Shown here: piece by piece, positions 15,883-25,057 of the stretch
Numbering within the stretch: the stretch's first letter is position 1
Layout: the number at the start of each line of letters is the position of its first letter
Position numbers and translations under genes: made by a program
DNA from: Phycisphaerae bacterium
Lineage (GTDB): Bacteria > Planctomycetota > Phycisphaerae > SM23-33
Assembly: GCA_003551645.1 (NCBI GenBank)
Contig: PUND01000121.1
Coordinates: 1 to 37,830, forward strand
DNA: 37,830 nt
Direction of reading: 5' to 3'
Notes under the pieces: generated by a model
The model's database searches: none
Told to the model about the DNA's origin: nothing
What the model saw: only the letters and a program-made list of their open reading frames with translations

Positions 15883-17262
15883 TCACTCCGCCGCCTGTGG
15901 GAGTTCCTCATCCGGCTCGGCGAGCGGCTCAACAGCTTCTGTCCGCGACAGGAATATCATCGCGTCGTACCGCCGCGGCAGCACGGTCGGGACGTAATTG
16001 CCCTGCTCGTCGGCCGGGTCATACACAACACCCTTGGCGCGATGTCCCAGCGGCCGGTCCAGCGACCGGGCCAGCCGGGGTTCGCGCAGCGGCACGAGCA
16101 TCCGCTCAAGGCCCGTCTGCTCGAACAGGTATTCCACGCTGCCGGACACCGCCGGCGGAACTTCCATGACCTTTCTGTCGCCCTGCCACTGTCGCCCGGC
16201 CGAGACAGACCCCTCGTAAGTCGTGAAACCCACCAGGAAGACCTCCTCCAAACCATAGGCCTGACGAGCCAACTGGCCGATGTTCCGCATGCCCCTGCGC
16301 CGCTTGGGCGTCGCGCGGGCGTCGCCGATGTGCGTATTGTGCGCCCAGACAATCGCCCTGGATTCCGGCCCGTAGTGCTCCAGCAGGCGAGCGAGCGTCT
16401 GTTTCATGTGCCCGACCCGATGATTCCATGAGAACGGCCCGCCGAAAAGCAAGCTCCGATAATGGCGTTCGGCATTCCTCACGCCCAGTGCGTTCTGTTC
16501 GGCCGCAAAGGATTCCTCTTCGCCCATGTCGGCGTATGTATCGGCCCGGCGGCGCAGGATATCCAGCGCCTGCTCCGCTTGGTTCCTGGCGTCGGGCAAT
16601 CCGCGGGCAAGCGATTGCGCATAGCCGCGGGGATCGTCTCGATGCCGGAACAGCGGCTCGTAAAGCTCTTTGACCCGTTCGGCCGTCGGAGGGTCCACGG
16701 CTTCGAGATACTCCACGACGGCGTCCATCGACTCACCCATCGCATAGACGTCCATCCCGTAAAACCCGGCTCGCTCGCGTCGTGACAGGTCCGCGTTGTG
16801 CCGCCGCATCCACTGGATGAGGTCCTTGATAACCTCGTTGCCCCACATCCACTGCGGCCAGCGGCGGAAATTTGAAAGCGCCTCTCGGGCGTCGGTCGGC
16901 GTATCCTCGGCGTGTTTGACGTAGAGGTTCACCTGGTACGAGGCCGGCCAGTCGCCCTCGATGAGGATGAAATCAAAGTCCTTCTCGGCAATGAGGCGGC
17001 GGGATATCTTCGCCCGCCAGTTGTAGTACTCCAGCGTCCCGTGCGAGGACTCCCCAAGCATGACGACTCGGGCATCGCCTATGCTTTCCAGCAGGACATC
17101 GAGATCCTCCCCGTCATCCAGCGGCCGTGCGTACTGGCGGAGAAGTCCGACGGCGTCGTCATCGGCGGCCGCTGCCGAAGAAAGCAGCACTGAAGCAACC
17201 ACCACCGCCGCCGTCAAGGACCACCAGCGGGTTATTCCGAGTGAAGGTGAATTTACGGGCAT
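15883..17262 (-). CDS. Exported erythromycin-esterase-family protein
   Basis: A 459-residue protein with a cleavable signal peptide (to about residue 33, ending SSAAAADDD). The rest is the erythromycin esterase (Ere/PF05139) fold: GESSHGTLEYYNWR (about residue 75), FILIEGDWP, YGMDVYAMGESMD and AHNTHIGDAR, where conserved His and Glu residues form the active site. Ere enzymes open the macrolide lactone ring, but most of this broad family has unknown substrates (also called succinoglycan-biosynthesis-like), and the signal peptide differs from the cytosolic resistance enzymes. I would not call it a resistance gene. The start ATG has only a weak ribosome site. Confidence 0.88.
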   Translation of the reverse strand: MPVNSPSLGITRWWSLTAAVVVASVLLSSAAAADDDAVGLLRQYARPLDDGEDLDVLLESIGDARVVMLGESSHGTLEYYNWRAKISRRLIAEKDFDFILIEGDWPASYQVNLYVKHAEDTPTDAREALSNFRRWPQWMWGNEVIKDLIQWMRRHNADLSRRERAGFYGMDVYAMGESMDAVVEYLEAVDPPTAERVKELYEPLFRHRDDPRGYAQSLARGLPDARNQAEQALDILRRRADTYADMGEEESFAAEQNALGVRNAERHYRSLLFGGPFSWNHRVGHMKQTLARLLEHYGPESRAIVWAHNTHIGDARATPKRRRGMRNIGQLARQAYGLEEVFLVGFTTYEGSVSAGRQWQGDRKVMEVPPAVSGSVEYLFEQTGLERMLVPLREPRLARSLDRPLGHRAKGVVYDPADEQGNYVPTVLPRRYDAMIFLSRTEAVEPLAEPDEELPQAAE

Positions 17263-17295
17263 GCCTGGCTCCCGTCGGCCGGAGTCTTCGACTTA

Positions 17296-17367
17296 AGCCG
17301 GCGGAGGGACTCGAACCCACAACCTCCGCTTTACAAGAGCGGTGCTCTACCATTGAGCTACGCCGGC
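17296..17367 (-). tRNA. tRNA-Thr (anticodon UGU)
   Basis: A 72-base cloverleaf: 7-bp acceptor stem (GCCGGCG with CGCCGGC), D-arm GCTC/GAGC, anticodon stem CCGCT/AGCGG with loop CTTGTAA (anticodon TGT, reading ACA), five-base variable loop, T-loop TTCGAGT. The T-stem (GTGGG/CCCTC) has one T-T mismatch at its second pair. No 3' CCA is encoded. It lies between the exopolysaccharide operon and the esterase gene on the same strand, with its own promoter. Confidence 0.95.
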
Positions 17368-17378
17368 GCCTCGGTGCC

Positions 17379-17406
17379 AGTGTATAACGCGGACGGGGCC
17401 GGTCAA
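17379..17406 (-). promoter_or_regulatory. Promoter of tRNA-Thr
   Basis: Reading leftwards: TTGACC (17401-17406), 16-base spacer, TACACT (17379-17384). The expected start is four to five bases before the mature tRNA 5' end. The -35 element overlaps the left arm of the large hairpin at 17395-17434, so read-through from the upstream operon and tRNA initiation share sequence. Confidence 0.5.
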
Positions 17407-17434
17407 ACCGATTCCATCGGCCGCGACCGGCCCC
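17395..17434. terminator. Strong hairpin after the exopolysaccharide operon
   Basis: A perfect 10-bp stem, GGGGCCGGTC (17395-17404) with GACCGGCCCC (17425-17434), encloses a 20-base loop that itself forms CCGAT/ATCGG. On the + strand GGCTGTTTTT follows, like an intrinsic terminator, although no + strand gene needs one. On the minus strand it lies 30 bases after the stop of the Wzc-like gene without a T-tract and probably ends or protects that operon's transcript. Confidence 0.55.
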
Positions 17435-17463
17435 GGCTGTTTTTCCCACGCCAGCGGCGGCCG

Positions 17464-19668
17464 TCAGCTCGAGCTGGGCGGAAGCTGTTGCGGCTGGTGG
17501 TACTCGTAGAAGGTCTCGTAGTTTCTGCGGAAGTACCCGCCGGCGGTGGCCCGGACACCGTCGAGCGCCACGCCCACGACCCGGGCGCCGACACGGTTGA
17601 GCATGTCCCGCGTACGCTGGACGATGCCGTAGGTGTTCGTCCCGGCGCGGACGACCAGTATCACGCCGTCGGTCAGCGAGGCCAGCACACACGGGTCCGT
17701 CACCACCAGGCAGGGGGCGCCGTCTATGAGGACCTGGTCGTACTCGTTTTCCATCTCGCTGAGCAGTTGCCGCATCTCATCGGAGCCGAGCAGCTCCGCC
17801 GGGTTGGGCGGCATGTGGCCGGCCGGCATGACGTGGAAGTTCTCTTCCACCTCGTAAACACAGTCGGCCCAGTTGGCCTGTCCCACAACGGCGCTGCTGA
17901 GTCCCTCTTCCGGAGCATCCGGGAACAGGGCCTTTACGGCCGGCTGGCGGAAGTTCGCATCCACCACCAATACCCTTCGTCCGCCTCGTGCTATCGCCGC
18001 CGCCAGGTTCAGCGTAACGGCGGTCCTGCCGTCGCCGGGCAGCGCGCTGGTCACCAGCAAGCTGCGGCGCTGGCTGGCCGGTCCGCTGAACTGCAGACAC
18101 GTGCGTATCTGACGGAACGACTCGCCCACAAGCGAGTAGGGGTGCGTTCGGAACGCCAAGCGAAGGTCGCTGATCTCCTCCTCGGTGTCCTCAAGGTGCG
18201 GTATCATGCCCAGCACCGGTAGCTCCACACGCCTGGAGATATCACCCGGGCTTTTGACCGAGGTATCGATGAACTCCAGCAGGAACGCCCCGCCAAGGCC
18301 GATAGTCAGACCCAGAAGCACGCCGACGGGCATCATGATGTGCCATTGCGGCATGGAGGGCCTGCGCGGCTCGGTAGCCCGCTGCCTGAGGCGGACGCGA
18401 TAATCGCCCCGGGCCAGCAGCCGCAGCTCCACCAAGCTCTGGTCAATCCGCTCGATGTTCCGCTCGACGTTTTCACGGCGCTTCCTCAGCTCCTCGATCT
18501 GGGTCAGCCGGGCCTGCACGTCGCGCATGCTCCGCTCGGCGTCGTTGTACTGCTCGCGGACCTTCATGAGCTGCGCCCTGAGCCGGCTGACCTCGGACAT
18601 GTTCGCGGCGATCATGACCTCGGTTTCCTCCTGGATAAGCATGGCGCGGTAATGTTCCATCTGCTCGCGCAGCGCCTCCAGGTTGCCCTCCATTTCCGCG
18701 ATCCGGGGGTGTTCCGGTCCGAACGTCCGCTTCATCCTCTGGATCTCAGAGGTCAAGTTCATCTCCATGTTGCGGAGCTGCCTCATGGTCGGATCCTGGC
18801 GAACGGCGTAGGCGATCTGGGGATTGCCGCCGACTTCGCCTTCCTCGGCCTGCTCCCGCAGGGCTTCCATCGCATCCTCGGCCTCGGCAAGCTCCATGTC
18901 GAGCTGGATCATCTGCCTGATATACCCCTCCAGCCGCATCCCAATGGTGGTCCGACGCTCGGCTATATCGGGGATTTCCGCATCCTGCAGCAGCCGATCG
19001 ATACGAGCGGATGTGCGCTCAAGCTCCTCCGCCAGGTCCGAGCGCTCGGCCTGCAGGTTCCTTATCTGCTCCTGCCGCGTGCCGGATACCTGGGCGTCGC
19101 TGTCGGCGACAAATGCCTCGCAGACAGCGTTGACGATACCCGGCAGGTCGGTCCTGTGTAAGCCGCGCATAGACACACGGATATAGTTGGTATTCGGTAT
19201 GGTGCCGACACTTATCGCGTCGGAAAGTTCACGCACATCGTCGCCTCTGGCGCCGATTCCCCGGTACCAGCTGGTCCGGGTTATCCGCTCATCCTTCAGC
19301 GCTTCCTGGAGGACCGGCTCGGTCTTGACAACCGCCGCGGCGTCCTGGACCAGACGGTCCATAATTGCCTCGCTGTAAAGCCGTTGCGTATCGGTCAGGT
19401 CGCCTGTCCGCGGGGGCGAGACCTGTATGAACGCCGTGGCCGTGTAGCTCGGCGCAAAGTGCAGCCACAGGAATGTCCCCGCCCCGGCGAGTACGCTGCA
19501 GATGACCAGCGAAAGCAGGATGAGCAGCCATCTCTGCCTCAGCACTCGCAGCGCATCTCGGCCGGTGAAGCCGGATTGGCCGCCGGCCGGCGGTCGCTGC
19601 CTCGGACCGGAAGGCGGGGAGCCGTGCGATATCTGTGGAACCTGGTCTCGCGTGGGAATGCGGCTCAT
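17464..19668 (-). CDS. Wzc-like chain-length/tyrosine-kinase protein
   Basis: A 734-residue inner-membrane protein. A Pro/Gly-rich N-terminus, first membrane helix (about 47-69, WLLILLSLVICSVLAGAGTFL), Wzz domain and long coiled coil (about 180-420) precede the second helix (about 432-455) and a cytosolic BY-kinase-like domain (about 500-715). It sets chain length and drives polymer export together with the Wza-like partner. The Walker A is unusual: PGDGRTAV, with Arg548 where the invariant Lys should be; A' reads VVDANFRQ (Asp570 kept, Asn572 instead of Asp), and Walker B is VLIDGAP (Asp649). Several Tyr near the C-terminus could be phosphorylated. RBS AGGAG lies eight bases before the ATG. 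Last gene of the operon. Confidence 0.88.
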   Translation of the reverse strand: MSRIPTRDQVPQISHGSPPSGPRQRPPAGGQSGFTGRDALRVLRQRWLLILLSLVICSVLAGAGTFLWLHFAPSYTATAFIQVSPPRTGDLTDTQRLYSEAIMDRLVQDAAAVVKTEPVLQEALKDERITRTSWYRGIGARGDDVRELSDAISVGTIPNTNYIRVSMRGLHRTDLPGIVNAVCEAFVADSDAQVSGTRQEQIRNLQAERSDLAEELERTSARIDRLLQDAEIPDIAERRTTIGMRLEGYIRQMIQLDMELAEAEDAMEALREQAEEGEVGGNPQIAYAVRQDPTMRQLRNMEMNLTSEIQRMKRTFGPEHPRIAEMEGNLEALREQMEHYRAMLIQEETEVMIAANMSEVSRLRAQLMKVREQYNDAERSMRDVQARLTQIEELRKRRENVERNIERIDQSLVELRLLARGDYRVRLRQRATEPRRPSMPQWHIMMPVGVLLGLTIGLGGAFLLEFIDTSVKSPGDISRRVELPVLGMIPHLEDTEEEISDLRLAFRTHPYSLVGESFRQIRTCLQFSGPASQRRSLLVTSALPGDGRTAVTLNLAAAIARGGRRVLVVDANFRQPAVKALFPDAPEEGLSSAVVGQANWADCVYEVEENFHVMPAGHMPPNPAELLGSDEMRQLLSEMENEYDQVLIDGAPCLVVTDPCVLASLTDGVILVVRAGTNTYGIVQRTRDMLNRVGARVVGVALDGVRATAGGYFRRNYETFYEYHQPQQLPPSSS

Positions 19669-19679
19669 TTCTGTTACTC

Positions 19680-22600
19680 CTATCCGCTCAGTTCGCGTTC
19701 AATGCGGTCCACGGCCTGCTCCAGCTCATCATGCAGGTCGTGGTCGTGGTCGTCCCGTATCAGTTCGTACCCCTGACGATACTGTCGCAGCGCATCGCGC
19801 CGACGTCCTTCATGCTCGTAGATCGCCCCGAGGTGGTAGCGGACCGTCGCCGAGGGTTGATCCAACTGAATCGCCCGCAGCAACTGGCGCTCCGCCTCGG
19901 CTATCCTGTCGAGCTTGAAGAGCGTCCAGCCGTACGTGTCCAGCACCGCCGCGTTGTTCGGCATCATCCGCGCCGCCTGTTCGGCGTACGGAAGCGCCTC
20001 TTCCGGCTTGCCCAGAACGTCCGTGTAGAGATACGCCAGATTGTTCATCACCAGTGGATCGTCCGGGTTGGCGTCCAGGGCCTCGCGGTACGCCTGTTCG
20101 GCATCCTCGATACGATCCGTCGAGTGATAGGACAGGCCCAGCAGTTTGTAAACCTCTGCCCGGTCCCTATCGTCGCTTGCGATCTCCTGTGCATCCCCGA
20201 GCACATCTATGGCCCGGGCGTGATCGCCACCGGCCTGGTGGAGCTGCGCCAGCAGTATCTGAACGTGAGGGCTGTCGGGCAGGGTCTCCTGCCACCGTTT
20301 AAGCGCGCTCACCGATTCATCCGGACCGTAGGCGGCCAGTAGATGCGAGGAGACGGCCGGCAACCTTGCGGTATCCGCCGACCGCAGCGCCTCGACGAAG
20401 ACCTCCTCCGACTCGTCCTGACGGTCCAGCCCGGCCAAGGCCCGACCCTTTATCGCCAGCAGCCAGACCGGCGACTCACCGCCGACCTTCTCTTCTGCGA
20501 CCTCGACCACCCTGGCGTACTGTTCGCCCCTGAGCATCGACTGCATATACCTGGCAAGCACTTCGGCCGACTGCGGGGCCAGCTCCACCGCCTTCTCCAT
20601 GGCGGCAATCTCGTTACTCGACGAGTCGCGGGCCGCCCACATCTCGGCCTCTCGCACCAGGTATCTCGGGTCTTCCGGGAAGCGCTCGCGCACGTCCCGC
20701 AGCAATTCCTCAAACTCATCCCAGCGGCGATCCTGCTGATAAATCGCCATCAAATGCTGCAACGCCTGCGTGTGTCCGGGGAACTCCGACAACAGTTCCC
20801 GGAGAGTGCGCTCAGCCGCCCTGTGATCCTCCATACGGACCTGCAAGTCGGCCAGTTGAAGCGACACATCAGGCGTCTGCGCGATTCTGCTCGCCTGCTG
20901 AAGATCTTCGGCCGCCTCGTCCAGGCGTCCCTCGGCCACCCTGAGCTGCGCGCGGTATCGAAGCGCCTGGGCGTTATCCGGCCCCCGGGCGATCGCCTCG
21001 TCCAACAGCGAGCGGGCCTGCTCTATCTCGCCCTCGCGAAGCGCCAGCACCGCCTGAAACGTAATCGCCTCGACGTCCTCTGGGTACTCCGCAAGATAGC
21101 TGTTCAGACGCTCGGTTGCCTCATCGTGCTCGCCGGCGTTGATGAGGTAGCTGATCAGGCCCTTGCGGTAGCGGATATTCTCCGGCCTGAGTTCCACGCA
21201 TTTGCGGCCGTATTCAACTGCATCTTCCCATCGCTGCCGCTGGGCGTAGAGATTACTCATCGCCCAGTATCCGCGGGGGTCTTCGGGGTCGGTCTCGACC
21301 GCCTGGCTGTAGGCCCGCTCGGCGCTGGACGGGTCGATATTCTCCACCAAGCTGCCGTAGAGCGCGTAAACACCGACCTTATCCTCCTCGACCTCCCTGA
21401 GCCGCTGCATAATCGCGTCAACCCGCTGCTCTCGGCCGGTGCGCAGGTAGAAGGACGCCATGATGCCCGCGGCATCGATTCTACTCTCCAGGTTCTCGGC
21501 CACGCGCGTGTACATCCTCTCGGCGTCTTCCATCCGACCTTCACGCTCGTACAGCACCGCCAGTCGGTACGCGTTGCCCGTGTCGCCGGGGTTGTCCTGG
21601 AAGACCCTTTCCCGCTGCGCGATGACCTCCGCTGTCGTCCCCCGCTCTTCCTGAAGCGCCAGGTATCGGCTGCGGACATAGGCGTTGTTCGGCGCCAGAT
21701 CGTGGGCGCGCTCGATCCATCTCTGGTGTTCGTCGAACTCACCGAGCTGTTCGGTCACCCTGGCCATGCCTATAGCCGCCGGGGCGTACATCGGGTCGAT
21801 GCTCCACAGCTCGCGGAACGTTTCCCTCGCCTCGCGAAGCTTGCCGACCTCGCTGTAGTACGACGCCAGCATCGCCCGCGCCCGCTTCAGATCCGGCCGC
21901 CCTGGCAAGACCTCGGCCAGAAGCTCTATGGCCCGGTCGTAATCATCCTGGGCCGCGGCAATCTGTGCGCGGAAGAGCCGGCCGTCGATCTGATCCAAAT
22001 TCAAGCGCTCCGCCGCATCGGCACACTCCTCGGCCAGCTCCCAGTCTTCCTGGCTGAGGGCATATCCAAACATCCGGGCGACCACTTCGGGAGAGTCCGG
22101 GTCGATCTCCATCGCGCTGCGAAGATGCTCGACGTACTGCTGTTCTCTTCCGAAAACGGCCGCGACGCCGGCCTTGGCAAGCTCCCTGCGGGCGGGGTCT
22201 TCCTCGACCGTCGCCGCTTCCATCGCAAGCTCGTAGCGCTTCTCGGAGTCGGTCTCCTGCAGCATCCTCAGTGCGAAATCGACCTCGGTCTTTTCGGGGT
22301 GACGTTCCCCGGCTTCGGCGAGCAGCCGCCGGGCGTCGTCCCTGCGGTCAAGTCTCATGTACATGTTCACGAGTTGACTCGTAACGCCCCAGTGTTCCGG
22401 CACCCGCTCGTGGAGTTGCTCCAGCGCCTGGACCGCCTCGGGGCGGCTGCCTTGCATCCAGAGGGTGGCCGCCTGCTGCCGCAGCACGGCTATCATTCGC
22501 TCGTCCGGCTCCACCCCTTCCGGCAGCACCGCCGCCTCCGGCGAACTCAGCGTCTCCACGGCCGCCAGCAGGTCCCGGGCCTGGTCGAAGTCCGGATTGG

Positions 22601-24125
22601 CCCGCACCACCGAGCGCAGGATTCGCTCGGCCTCGTCGTATTGACGATAGTGCATGGCGATGGTCGCCTTGCGGGTCAGCAGCATGGGGTTATTGCTCAG
22701 CCCGGGCGTCGCCAGCAGCCGCTCAAGGATCTCCTCGGCCCGGCCCGGAGCGCCGCGGCGCAGGTACAGCTCCATAAGCTCCAGGGCCAGTCGGGGACGG
22801 CGCGCCCCGTAATGCTCGTAAGCTTTCTGAAGCAATCGCATCGCCTCGGCCGTATCGCCGCGGACCATGGCGATGCGCCCGCTCACCTCCGCTTCCATCG
22901 GCGTATCCGGGCCCAGTTCCCTGAGGACCTCCATGTGCTGCTCGGCCTCGCTGATGAACTCCTCGGCCTGCTGCGAATCCTCGGCCGTCTGGGCCTGACG
23001 GACCAGCAGAAGCGCCGCACCCTGGTTCATCTCGATACGGGCGTTCCGCAGCCGGTGCTCGGCGACCATCCGCCTGTCCATGGGCTTATCCTCGGCCGGG
23101 AGGCGTCCAAGCTCGGCCGCCACCTTCCGGATACCCTCGCGAAGCTGTCCGACCGCATCATCAACCTGCCCCTGCCGCTCATAGTGTCCCGCCAGGGCCC
23201 TGTCCACCCGCCATTCGGTCGGGTCGGCCTGCATGGCGTTCTGCAGGGCCACATAGGCCGCCTCGTGGTCTCCCTCTCTGCGGTAGTGCGTCGCCAGGTT
23301 CAGGAACGGCTCGGCGCTTTCAGGTTCGTGCTCCATCGCCTCGCGGATCTGTGCCATCGCCTCTTCAGGGCGGCCCTGTTCCGACAGGAACTCCGCGTAC
23401 GCCAGCCGAAGCTGCGCGCTGTCGGGAGTCGCCTCGAGTGCTTCGGAAAATATATTCTCGGCCTCAACCATGTCGCCCCGCTCTGTCAGCAGATTCAGCG
23501 CGCCGAGCCAGTAGTCGGCCTCTTCGGGGTTCAGCTCTATGGCCTTGCGGAAATCCCGCATCGCCTCCTCGCGATACTCGCCGCGGACGGCCGCCTGGTA
23601 GCTCTTGGCCACGCCCCGCTGGTACAGGGCATAATCGTTGCTCGGCTCAACTTCGATAAGCCGGCTGATCTGGCGGATGAACCGGTCCCAGTGCTCTCCC
23701 GGCCCCCTGCCGAGGGCCTGGTACCAATAGATATCGCAAATGAATCGCCGGGCAGGCATGTAGGCGCTGTCCACCCGCAGTGCGGTCTCGAGGTGACTGT
23801 GGGCCTCCCCGCGAAATTGCCGCTGCTCGGCGCGGGTCAGCTCGGGGTCCTCCTCGGCCCATTCCCACTGCAGACGGGCGAGATGGTAGTAATACTCGGG
23901 CTTTTCGGCGTCCTGCCGGCCGGCATGGTGAATCGCCTCGCCTAGATCCCTGGCACCCTGCCGATACTCGCCGCGATCGAACGCCTCCATGCCCCGTTCG
24001 TAAAAGGCCACCGGGTCCTTGGGCATGTACCTGATTACGGCGGCCGCCGCGAACGCCACAATCAGCACGCCGAAAACCGCAAGCAACACCACTACACGCG
24101 TATTAAGTTTCTTCCGCTTGGCCAT
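19680..24125 (-). CDS. Giant TPR-repeat protein of the exosortase/EPS locus
   Basis: 1481 residues: one N-terminal membrane helix (about 11-29, VVLLAVFGVLIVAFAAAAV) and then almost entirely tetratricopeptide repeats (many copies of the W/L-A-Y-A-P pattern, for example YHSTDRIEDAEQAYREALD near the C-terminus), so a membrane-anchored protein scaffold. Large TPR proteins accompany exosortase/PEP-CTERM loci (PrsT type) and polymer secretion systems, where they guide assembly of the export complex. It begins two bases after the stop of the EpsI-like gene. It is longer than the usual 900-residue PrsT proteins and lacks a lipobox. A 1200-codon ORF on the opposite strand is a composition shadow. Confidence 0.88.
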   Translation of the reverse strand: MAKRKKLNTRVVVLLAVFGVLIVAFAAAAVIRYMPKDPVAFYERGMEAFDRGEYRQGARDLGEAIHHAGRQDAEKPEYYYHLARLQWEWAEEDPELTRAEQRQFRGEAHSHLETALRVDSAYMPARRFICDIYWYQALGRGPGEHWDRFIRQISRLIEVEPSNDYALYQRGVAKSYQAAVRGEYREEAMRDFRKAIELNPEEADYWLGALNLLTERGDMVEAENIFSEALEATPDSAQLRLAYAEFLSEQGRPEEAMAQIREAMEHEPESAEPFLNLATHYRREGDHEAAYVALQNAMQADPTEWRVDRALAGHYERQGQVDDAVGQLREGIRKVAAELGRLPAEDKPMDRRMVAEHRLRNARIEMNQGAALLLVRQAQTAEDSQQAEEFISEAEQHMEVLRELGPDTPMEAEVSGRIAMVRGDTAEAMRLLQKAYEHYGARRPRLALELMELYLRRGAPGRAEEILERLLATPGLSNNPMLLTRKATIAMHYRQYDEAERILRSVVRANPDFDQARDLLAAVETLSSPEAAVLPEGVEPDERMIAVLRQQAATLWMQGSRPEAVQALEQLHERVPEHWGVTSQLVNMYMRLDRRDDARRLLAEAGERHPEKTEVDFALRMLQETDSEKRYELAMEAATVEEDPARRELAKAGVAAVFGREQQYVEHLRSAMEIDPDSPEVVARMFGYALSQEDWELAEECADAAERLNLDQIDGRLFRAQIAAAQDDYDRAIELLAEVLPGRPDLKRARAMLASYYSEVGKLREARETFRELWSIDPMYAPAAIGMARVTEQLGEFDEHQRWIERAHDLAPNNAYVRSRYLALQEERGTTAEVIAQRERVFQDNPGDTGNAYRLAVLYEREGRMEDAERMYTRVAENLESRIDAAGIMASFYLRTGREQRVDAIMQRLREVEEDKVGVYALYGSLVENIDPSSAERAYSQAVETDPEDPRGYWAMSNLYAQRQRWEDAVEYGRKCVELRPENIRYRKGLISYLINAGEHDEATERLNSYLAEYPEDVEAITFQAVLALREGEIEQARSLLDEAIARGPDNAQALRYRAQLRVAEGRLDEAAEDLQQASRIAQTPDVSLQLADLQVRMEDHRAAERTLRELLSEFPGHTQALQHLMAIYQQDRRWDEFEELLRDVRERFPEDPRYLVREAEMWAARDSSSNEIAAMEKAVELAPQSAEVLARYMQSMLRGEQYARVVEVAEEKVGGESPVWLLAIKGRALAGLDRQDESEEVFVEALRSADTARLPAVSSHLLAAYGPDESVSALKRWQETLPDSPHVQILLAQLHQAGGDHARAIDVLGDAQEIASDDRDRAEVYKLLGLSYHSTDRIEDAEQAYREALDANPDDPLVMNNLAYLYTDVLGKPEEALPYAEQAARMMPNNAAVLDTYGWTLFKLDRIAEAERQLLRAIQLDQPSATVRYHLGAIYEHEGRRRDALRQYRQGYELIRDDHDHDLHDELEQAVDRIERELSG

Positions 24126-24127
24126 GG

Positions 24128-25057
24128 TTAACTCTCGTCCTGTTGATCTGATGCTTCCCTCTCGCTCAGCGCGCGGACATCCTCCACCGTCGGAAAGTGC
24201 TCAAGAACGTGGGGAAGGGCGTGGCTCACGAACTCCTCGGCCGCCCCGTCCGCCTCATCGAAATCCTCGATGTCGCCGGGGCCCAGCGGTGCGAACTGGA
24301 CCTTGGCGAAGTACGAGTACCTGATCCACGGCGAGACAAGATGACGTCTCATCGCCTCCCATGAGTGCTCCGGCTCTCCGTTGAAGCTGAAGACGTAATA
24401 CACCGCCATCAGCCGGTCCTGCTGCATCCTGCCGGTGGTGGTCGAATAGGCCGCCCTCTGGAACCTCAGCGGACCATCATCCCAGGCCGAACCGGCGTGG
24501 CTCAGGCCTGAAACCGCGAAATTCACGGACCCACTCCGACCCGACACCGGTTCGGCTCCGGCCGCGGGGAGGCAGCGCTCCGGAACGTGAGGGACAGTCC
24601 GGTGCTCGCCGGTGTAGTAGTACGCCTCCAACTGCCAGTATCTGTAGGGGCTGTCTTCCGGTTGGGCGGTGTCCTCGTAACGCCGGATCATGTACCAGTT
24701 GCTCATGCGATGAGGCAGGCGCCTGCCGTCGATGGGCCTGCCGATGCCCAGCGAGTCCAGGATATCGTCTTCCAGGACCGTCTCGCCTTCGCGCTCCAGC
24801 AGCCGGAATCGCGGAGAACCACCTTCGGGATTCGTAGGACCAAACTGCCTCGGAAAACCAAGCAGGCGGAAATCGTCGCTGACGCGAGTGCCCTCCGGCC
24901 AGGGGACCGGCTCTTTGTGCAGCGCGCCCTCGAGGTACTGCACGGCCACCGCGAATCCGCTAACCGCGATTAGCAGCACACCGGCCGCAATGCCGAAATG
25001 CACCCATCCAATCTTGGATGCACCTTTGCCTTCGCGATCTGTCGCTTTGACGTTCAT
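24128..25057 (-). CDS. EpsI-like exosortase-associated protein
   Basis: A 309-residue protein with one N-terminal membrane helix (about 18-42, FGIAAGVLLIAVSGFAVAV) and an extracytoplasmic domain. It contains HVPERCLPAAG (Cys162), which matches the H-P-x-x-C-LP signature of EpsI proteins fused to or next to exosortases, and later LMAVYYVFSFNGEP in place of the usual WYWF-type motif. EpsI proteins have no proven activity; they accompany the exosortase at the membrane. The ATG overlaps the exosortase stop by four bases (ATGA), implying coupling. The C-terminus (about 265-309) is acidic. Confidence 0.8.
   Translation of the reverse strand: MNVKATDREGKGASKIGWVHFGIAAGVLLIAVSGFAVAVQYLEGALHKEPVPWPEGTRVSDDFRLLGFPRQFGPTNPEGGSPRFRLLEREGETVLEDDILDSLGIGRPIDGRRLPHRMSNWYMIRRYEDTAQPEDSPYRYWQLEAYYYTGEHRTVPHVPERCLPAAGAEPVSGRSGSVNFAVSGLSHAGSAWDDGPLRFQRAAYSTTTGRMQQDRLMAVYYVFSFNGEPEHSWEAMRRHLVSPWIRYSYFAKVQFAPLGPGDIEDFDEADGAAEEFVSHALPHVLEHFPTVEDVRALSEREASDQQDES

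Noticed and set aside
15883..17262. Macrolide-resistance gene
   Set aside because: The family match is real, but the signal peptide and the broad substrate range of the family do not support a resistance call.
20343..23945. 1200-codon open frame on the + strand opposite the TPR gene
   Set aside because: It is the exact antisense shadow of a clear TPR protein; its translation is rich in Arg/His/Leu/Gly without domain motifs, as expected from GC-rich codon bias.
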